Origin: Aristaeella hokkaidonensis
Lineage (GTDB): Bacteria > Bacillota > Clostridia > Christensenellales > Aristaeellaceae
Assembly (NCBI RefSeq): GCF_018128945.1
Contig: NZ_CP068393.1
Location: 2,108,001 to 2,172,000, forward strand
Reading direction: 5' to 3'
DNA: 64,000 nucleotides
Shown here piece after piece: positions 18,988 through 27,801 of this stretch (positions within the stretch are counted from its first letter, which is position 1; every line of letters starts with the position of its first letter). The notes beneath the pieces are model-generated. The model was not told the DNA's origin. It searched no databases and saw only the letters and a program-made list of their open reading frames with translations. The translations under genes and the position numbers were made by a program.

Positions 18988-19291
18988 TTTCAGCACTCCT
19001 TTTTGCTTATATTACAGCCTAGTTTTTCAATCATTTTCCCCTAGAATCCAGTCCCATTCCTAAACCTATAACAACAAGTCCCATACATATATTCCCAGTT
19101 GTATTTCTATGATATCCGCTTATTAAACAATCTTTTTCGTGACATTTATTTATAGAATTATATCATCCACCATACTTTCTCCACAACACAAAAACAACCT
19201 AAAGCCATTTTCGAAAAAAGGCCTCGGTATTACCAGAGCCTGCCCTCATCATTCATATTTCCTTCCATCCGAATGCAGGATCGGTTCAAAT
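18988..19291. other. Intergenic stretch, one probable terminator, no gene seen
   Basis: No supported coding frame. It contains the ribosome site of the membrane-protein gene at its left end and, at 19218-19245, a bulged hairpin (GGCAGGCTC...GAGGCC on the minus strand) followed by TTTTTTC that probably terminates the HD gene. Confidence 0.4.
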
Positions 19292-19864
19292 TTATGTTTT
19301 ACCGAACAGCGCCGTGTATAACTCTACGTATTCCCTGTATTCCGGTGTCTCGCGCAGAGTTTCATCCTCACCAAAGGCATTGGCCAGCTCGCCATAATAC
19401 ATGCCCTGCATTACCGGATTTTTTTCATTGAACTTCTGCCACAGTTTCTCACCGATAACCTTATAATCCCGGGTCATCGCTCGGATATTGGAAAGCTTGT
19501 CACCCAGAGCAAGCATCCTGATTTCCGTATCCGCCTTCCGGAGATGTTCTATGGTTTCTGTTTTCCGAATCAGCCAGGTTTCACCTTCAGGCCGGTCTTT
19601 CCGTTTGTCCTCACTTTCCGCTGCCACAAGGTCCGCTACACGCTGGCCGAAAGCTTCGACCAGTTCTTCTTTTGTTGTCTTTGTATCTTCCAGGGTATCG
19701 TGCAGAACAGCCGCCGCACGGAGTTCCTCGTCTTCCGTCATACGGGAGACGATCTCCATGGCTTCCATGACATGAGTGAAATAGGGAATTGAAGTCCCCT
19801 TCCTCACCTGTCCGGCATGCTTCACCATTGCGAATTCAATTGCGCGATCAAGTAGTGTTGCCAT
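19292..19864 (-). CDS. HD-domain hydrolase, SpoT/MESH1-like (possible small alarmone hydrolase)
   Basis: A 190-residue protein starting at 19864 with GGAGGGATC upstream. The motif order is that of RelA/SpoT hydrolase-type HD domains: YFTH (H31), HDTLEDT (H55, D56) and GDKLSNIRAM (D122). These residues bind the manganese used to remove pyrophosphate from (p)ppGpp in family members. There is no synthetase or TGS domain, so the protein would be hydrolase-only, as in small alarmone hydrolases. Base composition is more balanced than in the flanking defence genes. It appears monocistronic. Activity on ppGpp is inference from motif order. Confidence 0.82.
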   Translation of the reverse strand: MATLLDRAIEFAMVKHAGQVRKGTSIPYFTHVMEAMEIVSRMTEDEELRAAAVLHDTLEDTKTTKEELVEAFGQRVADLVAAESEDKRKDRPEGETWLIRKTETIEHLRKADTEIRMLALGDKLSNIRAMTRDYKVIGEKLWQKFNEKNPVMQGMYYGELANAFGEDETLRETPEYREYVELYTALFGKT

Positions 19865-19914
19865 CTGAACGATCCCTCCTTCTTTCCTTTCCGCAGTCCC
19901 CGGCCACGGCCATA

Positions 19915-20016
19915 TCATATAACAGAACGGGGATAATTTGGTCGCCGACCAGGCGACATCCAACACAGCACATGAAATTCCGATAGATTGGGAACCATTC
20001 TGTTGTTTTCATTCAT
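19915..20016 (-). CDS. Possible 33-residue ORF upstream of the HD gene
   Basis: ATG at 20016 has AAGGAG nine bases upstream and reads MNENNRMVPNLSEF followed by HVLCWMSPGRRPNYPRSVI and a stop at 19915. The good ribosome site suggests translation, perhaps as a leader peptide or as the remnant of a truncated gene. No similarity is recognised. Confidence 0.25.
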   Translation of the reverse strand: MNENNRMVPNLSEFHVLCWMSPGRRPNYPRSVI

Positions 20017-20164
20017 TTCCGTACTCTCCTTTCTGCCATGAAGAGCACGGAAAAGCCATCCTATCGTTCAAGCTTTGGCACCTTATTTTTCCCTATATGC
20101 TTTAATAAATAGTATCGTATGTTATAATCATTCCAGTTAGGACACTCTGAAAGGAAATGGCAAT

Positions 20165-21697
20165 ATGAAAAGGAAAAGCTTCTTTTTATCTGTTTCCCTT
20201 ATACTTATCCTATGCATTACAGCAGCATATGCAGAAGAATGGATCTGCTCAAACTGTGGCAAACCAAACACAGCCAATTTCTGTACAAACTGTGGTCAGG
20301 AGCATGATGTATGGATATGTCCTGGCTGTGGTGAAAAAAATGATGATTCTTTCTGCGGTAATTGTGGCACTCCAAAACCTATAGATCTTTCTTTCCTCTA
20401 TGGCACATGGAAATACGATTATGAAGATTATGACTCTTACGTCGTTTTTCACGAAGATAATACCATGCTGGTTTCCAACACTCATGGCGGTGTAGGTCAG
20501 GGAACATATACTGCTACCGCTAATCAAATTACCATGTCTGTTGATACTGATGACGAAACAACGACCCAATATAAATATATCGACGATAAAATATATCTCG
20601 ATAATAAACCTGTTCCACTTATCCGATCTAAAGAGGCCGCAAGGTTTTGTGTTTGCCTGGATACCGAAACCATGGATGACACTTTCCCTGTCGATACTGA
20701 ATTATTCTTTGAGTGTAAAGATTTTTCTGAACTCCAACGATTCGACATCGTTGCTGTTTACTATCCTGTACATCGCAAAAACATCCATGTGGATAGAATT
20801 GTCGGATTCCCTGGAGATACCATTGTCCTGCAGGATGGATACCTTTTTGTTAATGATGAGAAATATGATGAGCCATACATCAACAATGAATACCGAACGG
20901 GCGAATCGAATCAGTTCGGTCCCTATACCGTTCCTGAAGGCCAATTCTTCGTCCTGGACGACCATCGCAACAAAGCCTATGACAGCAGAAACATCGGCGC
21001 ACTCGACGCCGGCATGTTTGTTGGCGCTATGATTCCAAATCCTGATCTGGACATCTTTACCGGCCAGATCACTGGTTTTCATTGGGATAGGACGATTGAT
21101 GTCGAAAAATCCACAGATACACCCGGTTCTGGTTGGGTACTTCCTGATGGTGCGACGCTGACGGATCAAAGAGAAGAAATATATTCCTATGATAGTGTTT
21201 TTGATCACTATGAAGAGGCAGAAGTTCAACGTTCCACTCAGGTGTTTGATCACAATGAAATATATTATACTTATGAAGATAACAGCAATGGTACCTTCAC
21301 AGAAGTACCGCATGAACGTCCCGTCTACACTACAGAGTATTATACCGAAACAGTACAGCAACCAGTATATGTCGAAGTACCACATTATGAAACAAAGTAT
21401 TACTACACCACTAAGAGCTGGCAGTACGCACGCCAGATAACATCATCCGGAGATGACCAGAATCCTTACTGGCCCACAGATCCGATTTCATCAGATGAAA
21501 GGCAGGGAAAGCAATCGCAAATCAATACCCTGACCGTTTCAGATGGCGATATTACTCGAACCTACAGAGTTGATGAATCATATTGGACTTCTGTTAATCT
21601 CGGTGATACCGTTTATATTACATTCCAAAGGAACATCGCTGAGACTTATATCTCAGACAGTATAGGTAATTACTTGGCCCCGGCTTCATTACAATAA
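20165..21697 (+). CDS. Secreted zinc-ribbon protein with a degenerate signal-peptidase I (S26) domain
   Basis: A 510-residue protein. A signal peptide (residues 1-23, ending AYA-EE) is followed by two double-CxxC zinc ribbons at about 27-70 (CSNCG, CTNCG, CPGCG, CGNCG). A lipocalin-like beta region at 78-150 (LYGTWKYD) comes next, then an S26 fold at about 163-290: RFDIVAVY, RIVGFPGDTI, YLFVNDEKY, VPEGQFFVLDDHRNKAYDSRNIG. The catalytic Ser of the usual SM motif is Thr169 (ETM) and the catalytic Lys of the KR motif is Asp210 (VDR), so the dyad is lost. The C-terminal third is Tyr/Thr/Glu-rich with short repeats. The protein is probably extracytoplasmic and non-proteolytic, perhaps binding peptides. 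A monocistronic unit with AAGG upstream of ATG. Confidence 0.75.
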   Translation: MKRKSFFLSVSLILILCITAAYAEEWICSNCGKPNTANFCTNCGQEHDVWICPGCGEKNDDSFCGNCGTPKPIDLSFLYGTWKYDYEDYDSYVVFHEDNTMLVSNTHGGVGQGTYTATANQITMSVDTDDETTTQYKYIDDKIYLDNKPVPLIRSKEAARFCVCLDTETMDDTFPVDTELFFECKDFSELQRFDIVAVYYPVHRKNIHVDRIVGFPGDTIVLQDGYLFVNDEKYDEPYINNEYRTGESNQFGPYTVPEGQFFVLDDHRNKAYDSRNIGALDAGMFVGAMIPNPDLDIFTGQITGFHWDRTIDVEKSTDTPGSGWVLPDGATLTDQREEIYSYDSVFDHYEEAEVQRSTQVFDHNEIYYTYEDNSNGTFTEVPHERPVYTTEYYTETVQQPVYVEVPHYETKYYYTTKSWQYARQITSSGDDQNPYWPTDPISSDERQGKQSQINTLTVSDGDITRTYRVDESYWTSVNLGDTVYITFQRNIAETYISDSIGNYLAPASLQ

Positions 21698-21797
21698 TAA
21701 AAAACATTTAAACAGGAAACACAAAACCGTCCCCTGTCACTTCATTTTATTATGAGCAAAATTCCCTTTTGTTAAAGCACTTTATACGACTATCGTT

Positions 21798-22322
21798 TTA
21801 CCAATTGCACCCAGCTTTCACAAAATCATCCCAGCTACATCCATGTATTTTGTAACAGCAAAATTCTCGTAGACATCGACAAAAGTATAGCAAAAACGTT
21901 CTGTTTGATTTTGTATTCCCTTCAACATCTTCATAGAGATACCTTACATCTTGAAAATTATTATCTATGATCATAATAGCTTCATCAAAATATGATTTTG
22001 AACCAAATTCTTCAAAAATGTGCAAAAAGCTCTGTGCGGATACGGGATCAACCTGTTCGTATCTATCCCATAAGCTTTGGATATGATGTTTCATCTTTCG
22101 GACATCATCAATTGATTCACCCTGCAAAAGAAGTAGAGATTTTAGATATACCTCGCAACTGAAACATGATAGGACAATATCAGGTATTCCTAAAAATTGA
22201 GTCATATTAAAACCAGAACCCTTAATCTCTGTATGACAAAAGTATGTGCAATCCATGAATGCACAAGCATGTTTGAACATTCTCTTAGCCATAACTATTA
22301 TTTCTTGTTTTTGTTTAGACAT
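21798..22322 (-). CDS. HEPN-like protein, third gene of the DAC-peptidase-HEPN operon
   Basis: A 174-residue all-alpha protein starting at 22322 (GGAGGGGAAA upstream). The segment PDIVLSCFSCEVYLKSLLLLQG, then KMKHHIQSLWDRY, and later NFQDVRYLYE follows the pattern of HEPN-family proteins (a helix with E-x-Y-L-K, a histidine-containing helix, and F-x-x-[VW]-R-Y-x-[YW]-E). A strict R-x4-6-H catalytic motif is not evident, so it may be a non-catalytic HEPN or an RNase with diverged motif. Six of its cysteines are in the last third. It is the last gene of a three-gene minus-strand unit, 45 bases after the HExxH gene. Role as effector or RNA-binding partner is inference. Confidence 0.6.
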   Translation of the reverse strand: MSKQKQEIIVMAKRMFKHACAFMDCTYFCHTEIKGSGFNMTQFLGIPDIVLSCFSCEVYLKSLLLLQGESIDDVRKMKHHIQSLWDRYEQVDPVSAQSFLHIFEEFGSKSYFDEAIMIIDNNFQDVRYLYEDVEGNTKSNRTFLLYFCRCLREFCCYKIHGCSWDDFVKAGCNW

Positions 22323-22367
22323 TTTCCCCTCCACTTATTCTTAGATTGCACTCACAATCTATATGCC

Positions 22368-23324
22368 TTATCTATTATCAAGATACTTTATACGTATTCC
22401 ATATTCATCAGTAAAAAAATACACCCCAAACATTTTGTAGTATTTAAACACACATTCTTGAATGGATAATGGAATGATCACTTTGCAGGATGCACGCGCT
22501 GATTTATATAAATCATCAAATTCTCTGTTTATACATTCAATAACAACTTGTATATTTGTGTCTTTCAACTCATTATTGACATTCTTATTCGATACAACAT
22601 CCCCCAACAAATAGCATAAATACTTAAGGGATAGTTGTAGATACTCTTGAAAGCACTTAATGAATTCAACTGCTTTCAGTTCATTTCTTCTAAGCTTTTG
22701 CACTAGTTTTTCAACTTTTATTTCTATATCCACTATTATCTTCTTCAATGATTTATCATAAAAAGGAATACTAACTTCTGAAGCTCTCCTACATGCATAG
22801 TATTCCTCAAACATGATTTTAGCCAATCCTTCATGATATAAATCAAAAGAATTCTTTTTAGGAAACTCTATCTCCGTTATAATCTGGCTATTATACTCAA
22901 CATGTGATAATTCATGAATCAACAAATTTATAAGATGATCACGGTGTACAAACGCTTCCCTTTTCTGTTCTTCATTGTCTTGATATAGTCGATTCAAAGA
23001 ATCATTGTCCATCAAACCCAACATTTCATAAGCATCTAAAAAAACTGTTTGTTTATTAGTCTTTATATCACAAATTGTTTTACCAAAAACAATTCCAAAT
23101 TCATTCTCCGTAACTTCTTCAATTAATTCATGTTCATACTGATATACTTTTATACTTTCAGTCAAACGATCTGTAATGATTATCTCATTAAGACTATCAA
23201 TTGCAAGAACTTTAGCATACTCTTCTATAACAGCATTAACCGCTGTTTCATAGAATCGTTTCACACTATCCTCTTCGATTTTAAGTCGAGAAACAATATC
23301 CATAATACTCGTTTTTATTGTCAT
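22368..23324 (-). CDS. HExxH metallopeptidase-like protein, second gene of the DAC operon
   Basis: A 318-residue protein from the ATG at 23324, which follows AGGGAA; a longer frame would overlap the upstream gene. The central segment LINLLIHELSHVEY contains HExxH with H137, E138 and H141, and a downstream FEEYYACRRAS (glutamates near 173) supplies the typical third zinc ligand of gluzincin-type peptidases. The N-terminal ~100 residues look like a separate mixed alpha/beta domain and the C-terminal ~140 residues are helical. No signal peptide, so it is cytoplasmic. It sits 16 bases after the DAC-like gene, so co-expression is almost certain. A protease activated by the nucleotide made or sensed by the DAC-like protein is a reasonable but untested idea. 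Confidence 0.7.
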   Translation of the reverse strand: MTIKTSIMDIVSRLKIEEDSVKRFYETAVNAVIEEYAKVLAIDSLNEIIITDRLTESIKVYQYEHELIEEVTENEFGIVFGKTICDIKTNKQTVFLDAYEMLGLMDNDSLNRLYQDNEEQKREAFVHRDHLINLLIHELSHVEYNSQIITEIEFPKKNSFDLYHEGLAKIMFEEYYACRRASEVSIPFYDKSLKKIIVDIEIKVEKLVQKLRRNELKAVEFIKCFQEYLQLSLKYLCYLLGDVVSNKNVNNELKDTNIQVVIECINREFDDLYKSARASCKVIIPLSIQECVFKYYKMFGVYFFTDEYGIRIKYLDNR

Positions 23325-23340
23325 ACAAATAAGTTCCCTA

Positions 23341-24801
23341 TCATTTTTCTTTTGGGTCAAATGGATATACATCCACTGTGTCATCAGAAGAAACGATTAT
23401 AGCAACTGCTCTTATCTTATTATTGCTTTGTTTAGATGCCCAATAATCAATATAAGTAATAGCAGAATTGTATCGAGCTCCCCTTGCTATCGTTCCTTGA
23501 TTAACTGTCGCTCCATCAAGAATAGCTCCTATTGCATGGCAAATCCCGTCCGTATCAATAATCATCGCTCCATCTATCGCAGATAAAGAAAGAATTGTTT
23601 TTTCATCTACAGCAATCGGATCTATGCCGACTGCTCGATTTGCGTTTATTAATCTTTCGCACTCACTAGCTGCATGATCAGAAACAATAATGGTGGTTCC
23701 ATGAGATTGTTTCTTTGCCTGCTCGACAATTTCGAAGACCTTTTTTTCGTTATACTTCTTTATGCCCGCCAATTCAAACCCTTTTTTGATCCTTCGACCA
23801 AGAGACTGATTTGTTATATTTATCATAACTGAATCAAATGACATAATGGAACCATTTTTATCAGAAAATAAATCCCACTTCCCATAACCCCTGAATATGA
23901 CCCCTGTTCCGGAATACTTCCCCTTACTGTCAGGAACCGAATATACACCAACCACTTCCCCTTTTTCTGCTATGAGGATTGTATTCCGTCTATCACTCAA
24001 TTCAAGTAGCTTACGAATGACTCTAACGTTTGCCTTGTTAATTTCAATCGGATTGGTAAAACGGATCATGGCATCGCTTTGCATTACTGTTTGTGTCGCG
24101 ATACCCAGCCTGCCTTTATTTTGACTTTTTTCGTATGGCGCAGAAGAAAGCAAACATAAAGCTTCATACAATTCATCTTTTCGGGGATCTTTTTCCACGC
24201 CATAAAACCTGCTTGAAAGAAGACTTATGGCCGCATTTTTCATTACTGTTGCCGAACTGATTTTTTTTGCTTCTACATCTTCGATCGTGTTTAATTCTTT
24301 TTTCTTTATCCTAGACCGAGTAGTACGCATCAATGATTTAAATACATATTGGAAAACCTCTTTATTCGATATTCCTCCGTTATAGCCGATAGCAACTGCA
24401 TACGCTTTGTCGCCATTCTCAAATTGACCTATATATTCAACATTGCTTAGCATAGTACGTGGATCATATTCTGATTCTTTCTCTTCCCACATTCTGAAAA
24501 CCCTATTGATATCTTCTTTTCTTGCATCTTTCAAAAGAGGATAATTATCAGGATTTTGTCCTCCCGGTGAATAAATAAAATGAGGAGTTCCATCAGGAAA
24601 AACAAGATATTGGTTTACTTCACTGCCATTATTATATGAATAAACAACCAATCCGTCAGAACTGACAAAAGCAACATCCACTTTTATATATACATGTTCA
24701 GCTCGAACATATTGCATAACAATCTCAATAGCATTCGTCAAATATAGAACAGTACGTTCCTGAAACGATGAGCTGTCAAAGTGTTCTTGAATAATATCCA
24801 T
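23341..24801 (-). CDS. DisA_N/DAC-like (diadenylate cyclase fold) protein, first gene of a three-gene operon
   Basis: A 486-residue protein. The C-terminal ~120 residues match a diadenylate cyclase (DisA_N/DAC) domain: LSAIDGAMIIDTDG with the DGA motif at 410-412, then GTIARGARYNSAITYIDY (440-447) in the place of the family's G-x-R-H-R-x-A. The DGA motif is kept but RHR is changed to R-Y-N, so it may make a different nucleotide or only sense one. The N-terminal ~350 residues contain at least one further alpha/beta domain (VYIKVDVAFVSSDGLVVYSY) and a basic helix near residue 165. No membrane segment. It starts at 24801 with a purine-rich GGAGGATGAGGG upstream and leads an operon with an HExxH peptidase-like and a HEPN-like protein. 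Confidence 0.75.
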   Translation of the reverse strand: MDIIQEHFDSSSFQERTVLYLTNAIEIVMQYVRAEHVYIKVDVAFVSSDGLVVYSYNNGSEVNQYLVFPDGTPHFIYSPGGQNPDNYPLLKDARKEDINRVFRMWEEKESEYDPRTMLSNVEYIGQFENGDKAYAVAIGYNGGISNKEVFQYVFKSLMRTTRSRIKKKELNTIEDVEAKKISSATVMKNAAISLLSSRFYGVEKDPRKDELYEALCLLSSAPYEKSQNKGRLGIATQTVMQSDAMIRFTNPIEINKANVRVIRKLLELSDRRNTILIAEKGEVVGVYSVPDSKGKYSGTGVIFRGYGKWDLFSDKNGSIMSFDSVMINITNQSLGRRIKKGFELAGIKKYNEKKVFEIVEQAKKQSHGTTIIVSDHAASECERLINANRAVGIDPIAVDEKTILSLSAIDGAMIIDTDGICHAIGAILDGATVNQGTIARGARYNSAITYIDYWASKQSNNKIRAVAIIVSSDDTVDVYPFDPKEK

Positions 24802-24876
24802 TATCCCTCATCCTCCATGTATCATGTGCCAATAAATTGACTATATATCAATACTTTTCCAAGCATTATATGTAGA

Positions 24877-24906
24877 ATTATAACATTTCTATCATTCATA
24901 CCACAA
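24877..24906 (-). promoter_or_regulatory. Probable sigma-A promoter of the DAC operon
   Basis: On the minus strand TTGTGG (24906-24901) and a perfect TATAAT (24882-24877) are separated by 18 bases, about 75 bases upstream of the DAC-like start codon. Confidence 0.55.
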
Positions 24907-24967
24907 CAAAAACCAGCTAAAAACTCCCTTTCTTAATGATCACTCTCTTTTCTCTCTGCTCCCACTC

Positions 24968-25001
24968 CGCAAGAAATTCCCTCCCCGGATCGTTATATAA
25001 C
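24968..25001 (+). promoter_or_regulatory. Shared regulatory block, copy 1 (contains palindrome GTTATATAAC)
   Basis: CGCAAGAAA, a CTCC run, then GGATCGTTATATAAC, with the palindrome GTTATATAAC at 24992-25001, 55 bases before the lipoprotein start. The same block with identical internal spacing recurs at 27171-27204 upstream of the next secreted-protein gene. Confidence 0.5.
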
Positions 25002-25056
25002 CGGAATGAATCCCATCTTTTGTCCTGTCCCGGGTGGGACGGAAGGAGGAAACTGA

Positions 25057-27129
25057 ATGAGCAAACGGTTGATCGGCCTGGTGCTGGCCCTGGTATTGTT
25101 GGTTGGTTGTGTGCCTGTGTCTGCTGGTGGTTCCATGACGGTGCAGGAAATTGTGGACCAGGTGGTTATCCCGATGGCGCTGGAAAATGATCGAGGGGGC
25201 ACTGGGTTCAGCCGGTACTTCAGCTATGAAGATCTGGCGGAAATTGTGCGGGTGTTTGAGGAAAACGGGTTTGTTCTTCCGGAGAATGATGTTGTCATGC
25301 AGTTTGTGACAAGCGGCTACGGAGTCCCTGAAGGCCTTGTGGCTGAAAGGTACTGCCAGCAGTTCTTCGGGCCGTTCGGCACCTGGACGGATGAACAGCA
25401 GGGCTGGTATGACGACCTGGAAGTCAGGCTGGGGCATGCTGAAACCTTCGGCTCCCATGTGCCGGGGAAAGACAATATGACCCGGGAGGAAGCGGTTGCC
25501 TGGGCGCTGAAGAAGATCCGGGAGGAGTACGGGGAGGATCTGCCCCTGGAGGATCCGGACATCTGGCAGATAACAGCGATGTTCATCAAAGACGCCCCAT
25601 TTGGTTCTGATTCCCACCATGAGGATGAATGGTCTGTCTTCCTGACCCCGAAGAACCTGGAGCATGCGCGTTATGGTGCCACATTCGTCGACAGGGATCC
25701 CGAGAACAGTACCCAACTGTATTCCGCCTTCCTCGACCCGGAGGAACCCTTCACCCTTAATCAGCTGCGGAATATTTTCGACATCGTTTACGGGGTGAAA
25801 AAGAACTGGCCCCAGTCTGCCTGGCAGGCATACCATGAATGGCTGCAGAAGGTGGAGCTGAATCCGTCAGACTACGACTATACCGATTATCTGGCATTCC
25901 GGATGACCGGTTATCCCGAATCCAAAGCAGATGAGATCTCCCGGGAGGAGGCCATCCGGATCGCAAAGAAAGCCATGGCAAACGAGAGGGCGTCCTATAA
26001 CAGCGCCGTGCTGACAGAATACGAAGGCGAGCGCACCTGGCTGGTTTCCTTTCTGATCGAGTTTCCTTTTTTCTCTTCTGTTGATGAAGATGAGGAAAGC
26101 GGAGACTATGTGGTCAGCATTGACAGCGTAACCGGTGAAGTCCGCAGCCTGCGGATGGAGCGCTCTTACAACCCTTCCTTCTGCTATGCCCCGGAAAAGG
26201 TATACACGGAAATCCAGGAGATGCTGCCGAAGGAGGAGGACCTGCTCCCGCTGGCTGTGGAAGCCGTGCGAAAAAAGTATCCCGAGGCGGGAGACCCGCT
26301 GGATGAAGAGAACTACAGCTGGTTTTCCGGCCTGAGCGGCTATGGGTTTATCAAATTCACCGCCCGGAACCTGCAGCACAGCAATATCGAAGTACGGTTT
26401 AAACAGAACGGAAAGGTGGATAAAGTGACCATGGATCCACCCGTGGACGGAGACAACCTGTTCAGCCGGTTCTATGATCTTTACGGGCCCATGGGCAAAT
26501 GGGATCAGACCGTATGGGTGCAGCTGGAAAAGGACATGAAGGAGCTGGAGCCTAAAGAAATCCTGGGCAAGGTGATAAAGGCCACCCACTATCCGGAGGA
26601 ATCCTCCGTGAGCATCAAGCAGGAGAAGGCGCGGGAACTGGGACGTGAAACCACCGGTAAAAATATGACAGAAGTGAACAGCTGCGTACTGGTGGACGCG
26701 CAGCCCCATCCCGTGTGGATCATTGAGCTCCTGACGGAACATACCCTGTCCATCGTCGGGATTGACGCGGAAACCGGCGAAACCGTGCTTTCCATGCCGT
26801 GCAGGGCTGACTTCTCACCGCGGTACATATCCTTCTCCCTGCCGGAAATCTGGCGGAAGATCGAAATGGAGGAAAAGGGCCCGCGTTATATGGCCCCGGC
26901 GGCGATCATCGACAGGGTATTCCCGGCGGATGAGGAATGGCGGGGGTACGATCTCGGCGACGTGGATGTCACCTGGATGGATTATTGTTATATGAATGAG
27001 GGCACCGCGTGGAGGATGGAAGTGGACGGGCTGACCGTACGCTGCATCAGCCACAGAGAAGGTGTAAAGAGCTACGAGGTGGAGTTTGATCAGGAGGGAA
27101 ACGTGATCCGGTTTGAGGAGAAAGACTGA
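25057..27129 (+). CDS. Large secreted lipoprotein with PepSY-like repeats
   Basis: A 690-residue protein with AAGGAGG upstream of ATG. The N-terminus MSKRLIGLVLALVLLVGC is a lipoprotein signal ending in an LVGC lipobox (Cys18), so the mature protein should be anchored outside the membrane. The rest contains several PepSY-like units: an E-E-A-[IV]-x-[IA]-A helix (SREEAIRIAKKAM, TREEAVAWALKKI, KQEKARELG) followed by strands ending in V-x-I-D-x-x-T-G-E (VVSIDSVTGEV, IVGIDAETGET). PepSY domains are thought to bind or inhibit peptidases. No catalytic motif is seen. It is the first gene after the AT-to-GC composition change and is followed by three small secreted paralogs on the same strand. Confidence 0.75.
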   Translation: MSKRLIGLVLALVLLVGCVPVSAGGSMTVQEIVDQVVIPMALENDRGGTGFSRYFSYEDLAEIVRVFEENGFVLPENDVVMQFVTSGYGVPEGLVAERYCQQFFGPFGTWTDEQQGWYDDLEVRLGHAETFGSHVPGKDNMTREEAVAWALKKIREEYGEDLPLEDPDIWQITAMFIKDAPFGSDSHHEDEWSVFLTPKNLEHARYGATFVDRDPENSTQLYSAFLDPEEPFTLNQLRNIFDIVYGVKKNWPQSAWQAYHEWLQKVELNPSDYDYTDYLAFRMTGYPESKADEISREEAIRIAKKAMANERASYNSAVLTEYEGERTWLVSFLIEFPFFSSVDEDEESGDYVVSIDSVTGEVRSLRMERSYNPSFCYAPEKVYTEIQEMLPKEEDLLPLAVEAVRKKYPEAGDPLDEENYSWFSGLSGYGFIKFTARNLQHSNIEVRFKQNGKVDKVTMDPPVDGDNLFSRFYDLYGPMGKWDQTVWVQLEKDMKELEPKEILGKVIKATHYPEESSVSIKQEKARELGRETTGKNMTEVNSCVLVDAQPHPVWIIELLTEHTLSIVGIDAETGETVLSMPCRADFSPRYISFSLPEIWRKIEMEEKGPRYMAPAAIIDRVFPADEEWRGYDLGDVDVTWMDYCYMNEGTAWRMEVDGLTVRCISHREGVKSYEVEFDQEGNVIRFEEKD

Positions 27130-27170
27130 CAGAGCCTGACACCGTTATGGTTTTGCTGTCAACTTTCCTT

Positions 27171-27204
27171 CGCAAGAAAACACCTCCGCGGATCGTTATA
27201 TAAC
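27171..27204 (+). promoter_or_regulatory. Shared regulatory block, copy 2
   Basis: CGCAAGAAAA, CACCTCC, then GGATCGTTATATAAC, with the palindrome at 27195-27204 and the same 24-base offset from CGC to GTT as in the copy at 24968-25001. It lies 63 bases upstream of the first of three secreted paralogs. Confidence 0.5.
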
Positions 27205-27267
27205 TGAAGGCGCTGACGATTATCGCCGGCGCCTTCGTTTATACATACCCGGTAAGGAGGTTTTGAA

Positions 27268-27732
27268 ATGAAAAGAACATTTGCGTTTATCCTTTCCCTG
27301 ATGATGGCGCTCTCCGTCCTGGCGGTTGGCCTGGCGGATGAGGCTGCTGCCGGGGATGAAGCGGAATTTGTTGTTCCGAAGGTTGTCCCGGCGAAGGGAA
27401 TGGAGGATTTTACCGGTGAATGGTTCATCTGCCGTGTAGTATGTGAGGACGGTAAAGTCATCGGCCGGGAAGAGATGATTGCGGAGGATAATCTGCCGGA
27501 CAGCGGGGTGGATATCACCATCACCGAAGACAGGATCCTTTTGTTTGATATGGACGAGGACGACGGCGATCCCATCATAAAGCCGGAATATGTTCCGGAA
27601 GACGGAACACTGAAGCTTGTGAATGGAAGGGATGAGCCGCCTGTGCTCCGGATGAATGATAACGGAATGCTGTCCTGCTTTGTACAGCTGAGCGAGAAAG
27701 TACAGTATACTGTTTACTTTGCACGAAAGTGA
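27268..27732 (+). CDS. Secreted protein, paralog 1 of 3
   Basis: A 154-residue protein with an AAGGAGG ribosome site and a cleavable signal peptide (MKRTFAFILSLMMALSVLAVGLADE). The mature part contains PKVVPAKGMEDFTGEWFICRVV and a late LRMNDNGMLSCFVQ, a lipocalin-like small beta layout in which a GEW strand starts the domain, followed by ITEDRILLF and PEYVPEDGTLKLV. The same pattern is shared with the next two genes. Function unknown. The three genes are 70 and 15 bases apart and probably one transcript. Confidence 0.75.
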   Translation: MKRTFAFILSLMMALSVLAVGLADEAAAGDEAEFVVPKVVPAKGMEDFTGEWFICRVVCEDGKVIGREEMIAEDNLPDSGVDITITEDRILLFDMDEDDGDPIIKPEYVPEDGTLKLVNGRDEPPVLRMNDNGMLSCFVQLSEKVQYTVYFARK

Positions 27733-27801
27733 GGATGGCAGCCCGGTTTGGGCTGGATCCTGAATGGAAGCAATACCCGGAGAAGGAGGTTTTTTGATGG
27801 T

